Shown piece after piece: positions 28,894-36,271 of a stretch of DNA of 64,000 bases (position 1 is the stretch's first letter; each line of letters starts with the position of its first letter). The notes under the pieces were generated by a model. It saw only the letters and a list, made by a program, of their open reading frames with translations, was not told the DNA's origin and made no database searches. Made by a program: the position numbers and the translations under genes. The stretch is from Chloroflexota bacterium (GTDB lineage Bacteria; Chloroflexota; Dehalococcoidia; Bin125). The DNA lies in NCBI GenBank assembly GCA_009838735.1, contig VXQZ01000038.1, positions 1 to 64,000 of the forward strand, written 5' to 3'.

Positions 28894-29181
28894 TCAGCCC
28901 CATACGGCGATTGCGGTCATGATGCCCGCAGTAGCAGCGGTGACGACTGTCACAAGCGCAGCGAACAGGCGCCAGGCAAGGGCACTCATGTCCGACCGCA
29001 GCTGCTGAATCTCCGCACGCAACGTCCCAAAGTTATCGTTGACCCGATCGTCTCGGGCCAGGCCCTCGCGGTCCGCCTCAGCAGACGGCGACGAACGGCA
29101 ACTGGTAGAAGACTCAAGATGGAGTGATACCAGAACAGCACTTGGCTGCATGGCATTGCTCTGTCCTGTACCATGCTCCAA
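28894..29181 (-). CDS. Possible small membrane protein with coiled coil
   Basis: Up to 95 residues. Only the last 50 are convincing: a heptad-like helix (FGTLRAEIQQLRSDMSALAW) followed by one transmembrane segment (LFAALVTVVTAATAGIMTAI). This is a common small bacterial membrane-anchor layout. The start is uncertain, and the N-terminal half overlaps the probable promoter of the divergent ferritin-like gene at 29223. If real it could be cotranscribed with recF. Confidence 0.4.
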   Translation of the reverse strand: MEHGTGQSNAMQPSAVLVSLHLESSTSCRSSPSAEADREGLARDDRVNDNFGTLRAEIQQLRSDMSALAWRLFAALVTVVTAATAGIMTAIAVWG

Positions 29182-29222
29182 ACGCCTATGCGGACCTCCC
29201 CGCCAGCCACTGGAGTGTTTTG

Positions 29223-30269
29223 ATGGCCACGATTCAGCACGATGTCCCTGGGATCAACCTTGACTGGCTCAATGTCGATACCGACCAGGGGATGGAGATC
29301 GAGACCGGCCGCAAGGGTCTGACCCTGGAGACCATCAACCAGATGACCTATGGGGTCGACGACCGCGACGAAGCACGGCACCGACAGTGGGCGCCGCGCG
29401 GCGCCACCGCCGATCCTCGTTCGCCCTCAAACAGCGTCCAGCACCTCAACAAGGCCGACGTCTGGACCGAGTCGGCGATGCTGCTCTACGAAGAGGCGCT
29501 CCAGCGGCAGTGGTCCTCGGCCCGTGACATCCCCTGGGACACGATCGAAGATCTGCCTCCCGACCTCGAGCGCGCGATGTGCACGCTATGCACCTTCCTG
29601 ACCCAGGTCGAATTCATCGCCGGCGACGTCCCCGGTCGCTACCTGGAGCAGATCCACCCCGAGTTCTTCGAGTCGCAGCTCTTCCTCGGCACCCAGCTGA
29701 TGGACGAGGCGCGTCACCTGGACGTGTTCCGCAAGCGCACCCTGATCAACGGTGGCGGCATGTCCGGCGCCGGTCTGGGCGCAGTGCAATTGCTTGGTTC
29801 TGATGACTTCACGGAGATGACCGCCCTGCTTCACCTCGTCGGAGAGGGCTTTGTCCAGACCCTCTTCCGGATGGGCGAGTTGATCGCCCAGAACGAGGCC
29901 GAGAAGCGCATCTTCCGCCTGTCAGCGCAGGACGAGTCGCGGCACCTCGCCTTCGGCGTGACGCACCTGAAGTACACGGTCGAGACCGAGCCCTGGCGCA
30001 AGGAAGAACTGCATCACATCCTCGACATGCAAGAGGCGCTGCTGACGCAGTCTCAGCAGACCTCCCTGACCACCAACCCGCTCACCGGCGAGGCGCTGGC
30101 GATCCTTTCAGGCGGCGGCATCGAGCACCTCGACGAGGGCTACAACATGGTCATGCTGATGCGTAAGAAGCAGTTCGTCGAGTACGCCCACCGGCTGGAA
30201 GTGATCGGGCTCGACCGCTCTGACCGCTTCGGGCCCGAGGTGTTGGAGCTGGTCGGCGAGAACAACTAG
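29223..30269 (+). CDS. Ferritin-like diiron protein with complete ligand set
   Basis: 348 residues from the ATG at 29223, preceded by GGAG at good spacing. Predicted four-helix ferritin-like/R2-like fold. The expected six carboxylate-bridged diiron ligands can be read: E130 (TQVEFIAGD), E162 and H165 (MDEARHLDVF), E208 (LVGEGFVQ), E238 and H241 (QDESRHLAFG). Such proteins activate O2 for oxidations or N-oxygenations; the AurF and R2lox families are relatives in a broad sense. The substrate is unknown. A paralogue lacking nearly all these ligands follows 155 bases downstream. Cytosolic, no signal peptide. Confidence 0.8.
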   Translation: MATIQHDVPGINLDWLNVDTDQGMEIETGRKGLTLETINQMTYGVDDRDEARHRQWAPRGATADPRSPSNSVQHLNKADVWTESAMLLYEEALQRQWSSARDIPWDTIEDLPPDLERAMCTLCTFLTQVEFIAGDVPGRYLEQIHPEFFESQLFLGTQLMDEARHLDVFRKRTLINGGGMSGAGLGAVQLLGSDDFTEMTALLHLVGEGFVQTLFRMGELIAQNEAEKRIFRLSAQDESRHLAFGVTHLKYTVETEPWRKEELHHILDMQEALLTQSQQTSLTTNPLTGEALAILSGGGIEHLDEGYNMVMLMRKKQFVEYAHRLEVIGLDRSDRFGPEVLELVGENN

Positions 30270-30293
30270 CTTGGCGACATGCACGTGTGCCGT

Positions 30294-30321
30294 GTAGGGG
30301 CGCCCTTTGTGGGCGCCCTAC
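30294..30321 (+). terminator. Hairpin between the two ferritin-like genes
   Basis: GTAGGGGCGCCC and GGGCGCCCTAC form a stem of about 11 bp with one bulged G and a short loop. Only a weak T-run follows. It may act as a terminator or attenuator setting the ratio of the two proteins. Confidence 0.45.
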
Positions 30322-30424
30322 GCGTTTCCGTCGCGCAGAACAGACCTGAGCGACGCTGATCGGATTCCAGGAAGGACCGCGCGCCAGAGCGGTCCGAGCG
30401 AAGCATCGATGGAAGAGCAGGCCA

Positions 30425-31663
30425 ATGGAACTGTCGACCACGACCAAAGTGCGCGCCAAGAAGGCGGGGTGGTCTGAGGAATTGATCGAGCGGATTGAGG
30501 GCTCCGCAGCCACGGACAAGCAAGTCGAGAACCTGGCCCGCGGCGAGCTCAGCGAAGAGAAGATCAGCGGCTGGCTCGACTTTCTCGAGAATCATCCTGA
30601 CAACCCATTCGGCAAAGCTCCCTTCAACATCTTCAACTCCCCGGCCGAGGTAGGTCTCAAGGCGACTCCGGGTCCCGACGGCTTGCGTCTGCGCGACATC
30701 AACATCGGCAGCTACGGCATTGTGCCTGACACGTGGCACCTGCCCAATGACGCGCCGCGGGGAACCGAGTCGACCGGCCTGATCATGGCGGCCGGCTATT
30801 CGATCTTCGACAAAGCGGAGGTCTGGTCGGAAAACGCGGTCGACCTGTACGAAGACGCGATCAAGGACCGCTGGATCCCGGCGACGGAACTCGACTGGGA
30901 GAACGGTCTGGAAGAGCTGCCCGAAGAACTTGAACGATCCATCGGGCAGATCTGCACGATCTACTCGAACAACGGCCTGGTCGAACAGAAAATCATCGGC
31001 CGCTGGCTGGAAGAAATCTCCTACGGCTTCCACGAGGTCAAACTGTTCCTTGCCACCCAGGCATTTGACGCCGGCCGCAAGGTCGAAGTGCTGCGCAAGC
31101 GTGCGCTGATGAACGGCGGCGGACTGGGGCAGGCGCCACTGGGACAGATTTATCGAGGCTGGTACCAGGGCCTGACCTTCACCGACATGCTGATCGCACT
31201 CAACGTCGTCTACAAGAGCTACGAAGTGGCGTTGTTCGAATCGGCGTCCGAGTGGGCGCAGACCGAAGTTGAACGCGACATCTTCGCCAAAATCGCAACC
31301 GACTCGCGCCGACACCTCGACTACGGGCTCGGCCACCTCGAGTGGTACACCCGCTACAAGCCCGAGGCCGATCGTCGACTGACCATCCAGTTCCTCCGCG
31401 CCGAAGCGTCCATGGTTCAGGAGATGCGGCTATCGACGACGGAACGCGAGGCGCTCATCGTCTTGCTGGCCGGCGGAGTTGAGAACCTTCAGTCCGGCGT
31501 CGACAAACTGAAGACGTTGCGGCAACGGCAACTCGACGTGTACACCGAGGGTCTGGCCTCGATCAACTTCGATCGCCCCACGGTGCATCCCGGTCTTGCC
31601 GGTCAGGTCAAGGACCCGCTGGAAGGCGGGATCGTCGCCGTCCGCGCGATAGCGCAGAACTAG
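30425..31663 (+). CDS. Ferritin-like paralogue lacking the diiron ligands
   Basis: 412 residues. It aligns over its C-terminal 290 residues with the preceding gene (shared KADVWTE/KAEVWSE, RKRTLINGGG/RKRALMNGGG, GG-IEHLDEG/GG-VENLQSG segments) and has an extra 65 or so N-terminal residues. At the positions of the partner's metal ligands it has G184, A216, K219, K264 and S294; only the last His (H297) is kept. It is therefore very unlikely to bind a diiron centre. The arrangement recalls multicomponent monooxygenases, in which a metal-free beta subunit pairs with the catalytic alpha subunit, but heterodimerisation here is inference. The frame is intact with normal codon use, arguing for function rather than decay. 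Confidence 0.8.
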   Translation: MELSTTTKVRAKKAGWSEELIERIEGSAATDKQVENLARGELSEEKISGWLDFLENHPDNPFGKAPFNIFNSPAEVGLKATPGPDGLRLRDINIGSYGIVPDTWHLPNDAPRGTESTGLIMAAGYSIFDKAEVWSENAVDLYEDAIKDRWIPATELDWENGLEELPEELERSIGQICTIYSNNGLVEQKIIGRWLEEISYGFHEVKLFLATQAFDAGRKVEVLRKRALMNGGGLGQAPLGQIYRGWYQGLTFTDMLIALNVVYKSYEVALFESASEWAQTEVERDIFAKIATDSRRHLDYGLGHLEWYTRYKPEADRRLTIQFLRAEASMVQEMRLSTTEREALIVLLAGGVENLQSGVDKLKTLRQRQLDVYTEGLASINFDRPTVHPGLAGQVKDPLEGGIVAVRAIAQN

Positions 31664-31665
31664 GT

Positions 31666-32649
31666 TCAGCCGCCCAACACCGACGCTGACGGATTGGGAC
31701 AGAGCACCCGCAAGGCCCGGGGTTCCACGTCGATGGCGTACGCCGTGTGCGGGCCGATCTCACCGTCGATCTGCATCGGCGGTGTCTCTCCGAGCAGGGT
31801 CACTTCCAGACGTCGGAACTTTACGTTGGAGACGCCTGGCCCATGCGGCAGCCATCCGTGCCGCGCAAATGGTGAGAGTGCGAGGGACCGCCACGGGGCG
31901 CCCTCAAACAACAGCAGGTCGAGTTCGCCGTCCACTACAGTCGCCTGCGGGTTGACCTCCAGCCAAGTACCCAACATGCGCGTGTTGCCGATCGTCATCA
32001 GCCCGACATCGACGGCGCGAGGCGGTTGGCCGTCAAGGCTGTAGGAGATCGACCAGGGCCGTCGTCCAATCGCCTCCTGCACCGCAGACAGGAAATAGGC
32101 TGGTTCGCCAAGCACGCGCTTGATTCGCCGGCGGCGTTCGCTACCGGCGATCCCGTTGACGGCGGCAGCGTCTAGCCCCCAACTCGCCATCAGTAAGAAT
32201 CGCTGCGAGGCGATCGATCCGTCGGCGCGAGTCAACCAGACGCGCCCACTGTCGATCCACATCGCCTCGCCCTGGGTTCCGTCCAGCGCGGCGAGCTGCG
32301 CCGTAACCGCGGCTAACGGCGTCATCGGCAGATGCGTTTCATAGGCCCACACGTTGGCTGTGCCCAGCGGGACCGCTCCCAGGGCAGTCTGTGAACCGAC
32401 GGGCAGGCCTTGCAGGATCGACGACAGAGTGCCGTCGCCGCCGCAGCCGAACATGGCAGCCGCACCGGCCTCGTGCGCTGCGAGCGCCGCCGCCGCAGCC
32501 TCCGCAGGATTCCTGGTCTCGACCACGGAGGCTCGGCGTCCAGCCTGTTCAGTCCCGGCCCGGCACATGGCCGTCAACTGGCGCGGGTGCAACGCATTGC
32601 CCGAGTTCGGGTTGATGACGAAGACGATGTCGCCTGGCTGAATCTGCAT
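31666..32649 (-). CDS. Diacylglycerol kinase-family lipid kinase (YegS-like)
   Basis: 327 residues from the ATG at 32649; an earlier in-frame start at 32709 would add 20 residues with no support. The N-terminus VFVINPNSGNAL and GCGGDGTLSSIL (GGDGT at about 70-74) are the nucleotide-binding signatures of DAGK/YegS/LCB lipid kinases, followed by LGAVPLGTANVWA. The C-terminal beta sandwich (QIDGEIG near the end) is present. It phosphorylates a lipid such as diacylglycerol or a related alcohol at the membrane face. It converges with the ferritin-like gene with only two bases between stops and is divergent from the VOC gene. Confidence 0.88.
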   Translation of the reverse strand: MQIQPGDIVFVINPNSGNALHPRQLTAMCRAGTEQAGRRASVVETRNPAEAAAAALAAHEAGAAAMFGCGGDGTLSSILQGLPVGSQTALGAVPLGTANVWAYETHLPMTPLAAVTAQLAALDGTQGEAMWIDSGRVWLTRADGSIASQRFLLMASWGLDAAAVNGIAGSERRRRIKRVLGEPAYFLSAVQEAIGRRPWSISYSLDGQPPRAVDVGLMTIGNTRMLGTWLEVNPQATVVDGELDLLLFEGAPWRSLALSPFARHGWLPHGPGVSNVKFRRLEVTLLGETPPMQIDGEIGPHTAYAIDVEPRALRVLCPNPSASVLGG

Positions 32650-32831
32650 CTGTGCAACATACGCCCAATCCTGACTTGACGGCAGACATATGACCGCCAG
32701 ACAGTTCACACGTCGTTGCCACGATCCAGTGCCGCAGACGCGGGCATGACGAACTCGCCGGATTCCCTCGACGCCGCCGAAATGGTGATGCGGAGCGTGG
32801 GATAAGATTGTCTCGATTGGAGCGGGGACGC

Positions 32832-33287
32832 ATGGCGGAGCAGAAGGGTCTTGGTTGGGTGCGGCTCGACCACCTGGCGATTGCAGCCGAAGACCCGAAG
32901 GCTGCCTCGCAATTCTGGGGCAAGCTGTTCGGCCTCGAGCTCGACCACTGGACCGTTTCCCATGAGGGCGGCTTCAGGGTCTCGCAGTTCCATTTCCCCA
33001 GGCGCCAGACGGGCCTGGAGATCATCGGTCCGTTCGACGAGTCGTCGTTCGTGCAGCGGTTCATCGACCAACGCGGACCAGGCATGCATCACATCACTGT
33101 CGAGGTGGAAGACGCGGACGCGGCCTGTGAGTTTGTGCGCGAGGAAATGGGCATCGAACCGCTCAGCGAGCCCTACACCGACTTCGAGTGGAAGCAGTTC
33201 TTCATCCATCCCCGAGACACCGGCGGCGTACTGGTCCAGATCTACTCCTGGCTGCCAGGACGCCGGCCGGCCGACTGGCCGGACTGA
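32832..33287 (+). CDS. VOC (glyoxalase/bleomycin-resistance fold) protein
   Basis: 151 residues with two beta-alpha-beta-beta-beta units. LDHLAIAAEDPKAASQFW begins the first and MHHITVEVEDADAACEFV the second. H18, E (LEIIG) and H (GMHHITV) fit metal ligands. The final position, where epimerases usually have Glu, is Gln (GGVLVQIYS). The layout is closest to methylmalonyl-CoA epimerase-type VOC proteins, but the Gln makes that function doubtful. The next gene starts 5 bases after the stop. Confidence 0.75.
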   Translation: MAEQKGLGWVRLDHLAIAAEDPKAASQFWGKLFGLELDHWTVSHEGGFRVSQFHFPRRQTGLEIIGPFDESSFVQRFIDQRGPGMHHITVEVEDADAACEFVREEMGIEPLSEPYTDFEWKQFFIHPRDTGGVLVQIYSWLPGRRPADWPD

Positions 33288-33292
33288 CGCAC

Positions 33293-33829
33293 ATGGCGAC
33301 GCGAACCGCTCAGAACACTCCGAGGCCGAGATATCGCGACGGCGATTTCGTGCCGACTCGCGAGGTGCCGTTCTCGGCTGAACTGGACGAGATGATCGCC
33401 GAGATTCGGGCTGGCAACGCCCCCAACATCGGCCGGTTCTGCGGCTATTGCTGCGCTCCCCTGGGAGATTCCGAATACTGCGGGGTATGCGACGAGACGA
33501 CCGATCGCACCCCGTCAGTCGACAAGATTGACCGCGACCTGGCCCAGATTTATCAAGCCAAACGCAAGCGCGAAGGCCTCTACGTGCATCTCGCGGCCTG
33601 GACCGGCATCCTGCTCGCGACCGGACTATCGATCTTGATGATCCTGCTGCTGCCTGGTTGGACCAAGGCGTTCGCGATCATCTTCCTCGTCCTGGGCGGT
33701 TACTTTGCCGGTGTCTTCTTCGGCAATGTGCTGATCCAGGGCATTGCCTATCGGGCGGGACTGAACATGTTCGCCAAACGCTGGGCCCAGTGGCGGGCTT
33801 CCGGCGGAGCGGCCCGGAGCGGGAGCTGA
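33293..33829 (+). CDS. Zinc-ribbon membrane protein, function unknown
   Basis: 178 residues. A cytosolic zinc ribbon (FCGYCCAPLGDSEYCGVC, about residues 44-61) is followed by a helical linker and two transmembrane segments (GILLATGLSILMILLLPG and AIIFLVLGGYFAGVFFG). The start at 33293 places it 5 bases after the VOC gene, so the two are probably cotranscribed. I do not recognise the family. Confidence 0.7.
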   Translation: MATRTAQNTPRPRYRDGDFVPTREVPFSAELDEMIAEIRAGNAPNIGRFCGYCCAPLGDSEYCGVCDETTDRTPSVDKIDRDLAQIYQAKRKREGLYVHLAAWTGILLATGLSILMILLLPGWTKAFAIIFLVLGGYFAGVFFGNVLIQGIAYRAGLNMFAKRWAQWRASGGAARSGS

Positions 33830-33965
33830 CCAACGCTCTCCTGTGTCCCAGGTTGGTTGCTTCCCCGCTCCGATTGACGCATACCCTGTTCCTTGTCTCT
33901 GCGTGTTGTGCAGCCGCGCTGCGTAAACGCACGAACACCGTGCGGCCGGGCACGAGGAGTCAGAA

Positions 33966-34700
33966 TTGCTGAACTTCGCGCTGGTCATGGCAAAGCGGCA
34001 CTTGGCCGCCGTTCGAGATCTGTTCCCGATCTTCGCCGTGATCCTTCTGTTCCAGCTGGTCGTGATCCGCCAGCCGTTTCCCGATGTGGCCAGCGTCGCG
34101 GTGGGGCTGGTGTGTGTCATTGTCGGCCTGGCGCTCTTCGTGCAGGGTCTGGAGAGCGGACTGTTCCCGCTGGGCGAGGCGTTGGCGCAAGGGATGGCGC
34201 AGAAGGGCAGCACATTCTGGCTGCTCGCCCTCGCCTTCTCGCTCGGGTTCGGCACGACGGTGGCGGAGCCGGCGCTGATCGCGGTGGCGGCCGAGGCCGC
34301 TGAAGTGGCGGCGGAAGCGAGGTTCATCGGTTACAGCGAAGCCGACCAGGACCAGTACGCCCTTGAATTGCGTGTGGTGGTCGCGGTCGCCGTCGGGCTC
34401 GCCATCGTGCTGGGAGTGCTGCGCATTCTGAAGGGTTGGCCGATTCACCGGTTCATCATCGGCGGCTACATCCTTGTCATGGTGATGACCGTGTTCGCGC
34501 CCGAGGAGATTGTCGGCGTGGCCTACGACTCGGGCGGGGTAACGACCAGCACCATCACCGTGCCGTTGATCACCGCCTTGGGCGTGGGACTGGCGTCTGC
34601 GATCCGCGGGCGGAACCCGATGCTCGACGGATTCGGCCTGATCGCCTTCGCCAGTCTCACACCGATGATCTGCGTGCTCGGCTACGGGATGGTGTCGTGA
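33966..34700 (+). CDS. DUF1538 membrane protein, first of pair
   Basis: 244 residues. A TTG start at 33966 is supported by GAGGAG 6 bases upstream and by homology at the very N-terminus to the second copy. About seven hydrophobic segments. Family hallmarks are [15 protein letters not shown] and [20 protein letters not shown], both repeated in the next gene. DUF1538 proteins are uncharacterised inner-membrane proteins, often in pairs. The stop overlaps the next ATG (TGATG), indicating translational coupling. The PII-like and CBS genes downstream suggest a nucleotide-regulated transporter or channel; this is inference. Confidence 0.88.
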   Translation: MLNFALVMAKRHLAAVRDLFPIFAVILLFQLVVIRQPFPDVASVAVGLVCVIVGLALFVQGLESGLFPLGEALAQGMAQKGSTFWLLALAFSLGFGTTVAEPALIAVAAEAAEVAAEARFIGYSEADQDQYALELRVVVAVAVGLAIVLGVLRILKGWPIHRFIIGGYILVMVMTVFAPEEIVGVAYDSGGVTTSTITVPLITALGVGLASAIRGRNPMLDGFGLIAFASLTPMICVLGYGMVS

Positions 34701-35482
34701 TGCTGGATTCTCTGGCGCTGTTCGGGGAGACCTTGCTGTACACGCTTCGCGATGTATCGCCAATCATCGCGATCCTCGTCGTCTTCCAGGTGGCAGTGCT
34801 GCGCCGCAAGCCGCTCAACATTGCGGGCATCATCACGGGGTCCGTGATGGTGTTGCTCGGGCTGGCGCTCTTCCTGATCGGGCTGGACCAGGCGTTGTTC
34901 CCAATCGGGGAGACGATGGCGCGGCAACTGACGGATGAGGCACGGACGCTGGGCGGCGTGGTGCGCTGGGAGGACTACTGGCTGGTGTACCTCTTCGCGG
35001 GGGCGATCGGTTTTGCAGCGACCGTGGCCGAGCCGTCGCTCATCGCCGTGGGTTTGAAGGCCGAAGAAGTCTCCGGCGGCGCGGTCAAGGCGTGGGGCTT
35101 GCGGATTGCGGTGGCGGCAGGGGTATCCGCCGGCGTGGCTCTGGGCTGTTTCCGGATCGTGACCGGCACGCCGCTGCCGTGGTACATCGTTGGAGCCTAC
35201 GTGATCGTCATCGTGCAGACGTACCTGGCCAGCCGCACGATCGTCCCACTGGCCTACGACAGCGGAGGCGTCACGACCTCAACCGTCACCGTGCCTGTCG
35301 TAGCTGCCCTGGGGCTGGGACTGGCCGCCAACATACCTGGGCGCAGTCCGCTCATCGATGGCTTCGGACTGATCGCCTTTGCCAGTGTCTTCCCGATCAT
35401 GACGGTATTAGGCTATGCCATCAGTGCGGACTGGGTGGAGCGCTGGCGCAGGCGGAAGGAACGTCAGGAGATGGAACCATGA
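34700..35482 (+). CDS. DUF1538 membrane protein, second of pair
   Basis: 260 residues, paralogous to the preceding gene: GFAATVAEPSLIAVG and [17 protein letters not shown] occupy equivalent positions. The C-terminus ends in a basic cytosolic tail (WVERWRRRKERQ). Start and stop overlap its neighbours on both sides (TGATG and ATGA), so the two DUF1538 proteins and the PII-like protein are translationally coupled and probably form one heteromeric membrane complex. Conserved Gly/Thr/Ser-rich loops in both halves could line a substrate path, which is speculative. Confidence 0.88.
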   Translation: MLDSLALFGETLLYTLRDVSPIIAILVVFQVAVLRRKPLNIAGIITGSVMVLLGLALFLIGLDQALFPIGETMARQLTDEARTLGGVVRWEDYWLVYLFAGAIGFAATVAEPSLIAVGLKAEEVSGGAVKAWGLRIAVAAGVSAGVALGCFRIVTGTPLPWYIVGAYVIVIVQTYLASRTIVPLAYDSGGVTTSTVTVPVVAALGLGLAANIPGRSPLIDGFGLIAFASVFPIMTVLGYAISADWVERWRRRKERQEMEP

Positions 35483-35829
35483 AGATGGCGCTCGTTGTCG
35501 CGCTGGTGAGCGACGACAAAACGACTGAGGTCATCGACGCGGCGCGAGCCGGTGGCGCGACGGGCGACACGATCATCAGCGGCGTACGCGGCGAGGGACT
35601 GCGGCCCGAGAAGACCTTCCTGGGACTGGACCTGACGGCGCAACGAAACATGGTGTTGTTCATCGTTGCGGAGTCTCGGGCGCGGGACATCCTGGAACGC
35701 ATCGCGACAGCCGGCGGGATGGATCGCGAGCATGGCGACGGCGTCGCCTTCCAGATCAAGATCGAGGACGCAGTCGGACTCTCGACCCAACTGCCCACGC
35801 TGATGGAGGAGCTGAAGGAAGCCCAATGA
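35479..35829 (+). CDS. PII-like regulatory protein
   Basis: 116 residues, the PII length. It begins MKMALVVALVSDDKTTEVI and has a loop region around GEGLRPEKTFLGLDLT. RDILERIATAGGMDREHGDGVAFQIKIED fits the second beta-alpha-beta half of a ferredoxin-like PII fold. PII proteins bind ATP/ADP and effectors and gate transporters. This one overlaps the DUF1538 gene by 4 bases and the CBS gene by 4 bases, so its likely target is the DUF1538 pair. The uridylylated-Tyr T-loop motif of GlnB is not seen. Confidence 0.8.
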   Translation: MKMALVVALVSDDKTTEVIDAARAGGATGDTIISGVRGEGLRPEKTFLGLDLTAQRNMVLFIVAESRARDILERIATAGGMDREHGDGVAFQIKIEDAVGLSTQLPTLMEELKEAQ

Positions 35830-36236
35830 CCTCTCAGAGTGACCGTTCGGCCCTCCGCGTTTCCGACGTGATGGGGACGGAGCTGCACACGATCGATGGG
35901 CTAGCCACGGCGGCCGAGGCGATGGCGTCCATGAAACGGCTGCAGATCAGCTCACTGGTCGTCAATCGGCGGCACGACGACGATGAGCTGGGCCTGATCA
36001 CGGTGAGCGACCTGGCGCGGGAAGTGATCACGCACGATCGTGCACCGGAGCGAGTCAACGTCTACGAAATCATGTCGAAGCCGGCCCTGACGGTACGCTC
36101 CGGGATGCTGGCTCGCTACGCCGTGCGGCTGTTGGTGCGGTTCGGCGTGTCACGCGCGCTGGTGATCGATGACGAAGGCAGCCCGCTGGGCCTGGTGACG
36201 CTGCGTGACCTGGTGCTGGGCCTGTCCGCAACGTAG
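35826..36236 (+). CDS. Two-CBS-domain protein
   Basis: 136 residues, essentially one Bateman module. CBS 1 runs from VSDVMGTELHTIDG to LGLITVSDLAREVI, and CBS 2 from VYEIMSKPALTVRSG to LGLVTLRDLVLGL. Such modules bind adenine nucleotides. Coupled to the PII-like gene by a 4-base overlap and the last gene of the DUF1538 operon, it probably adds adenylate sensing to the same membrane system. It converges with the VWA gene 35 bases downstream. Confidence 0.88.
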   Translation: MTSQSDRSALRVSDVMGTELHTIDGLATAAEAMASMKRLQISSLVVNRRHDDDELGLITVSDLAREVITHDRAPERVNVYEIMSKPALTVRSGMLARYAVRLLVRFGVSRALVIDDEGSPLGLVTLRDLVLGLSAT

Positions 36237-36271
36237 GTGTGTCGCGAATGCGATGAAGGCCAGCCCGGCGA

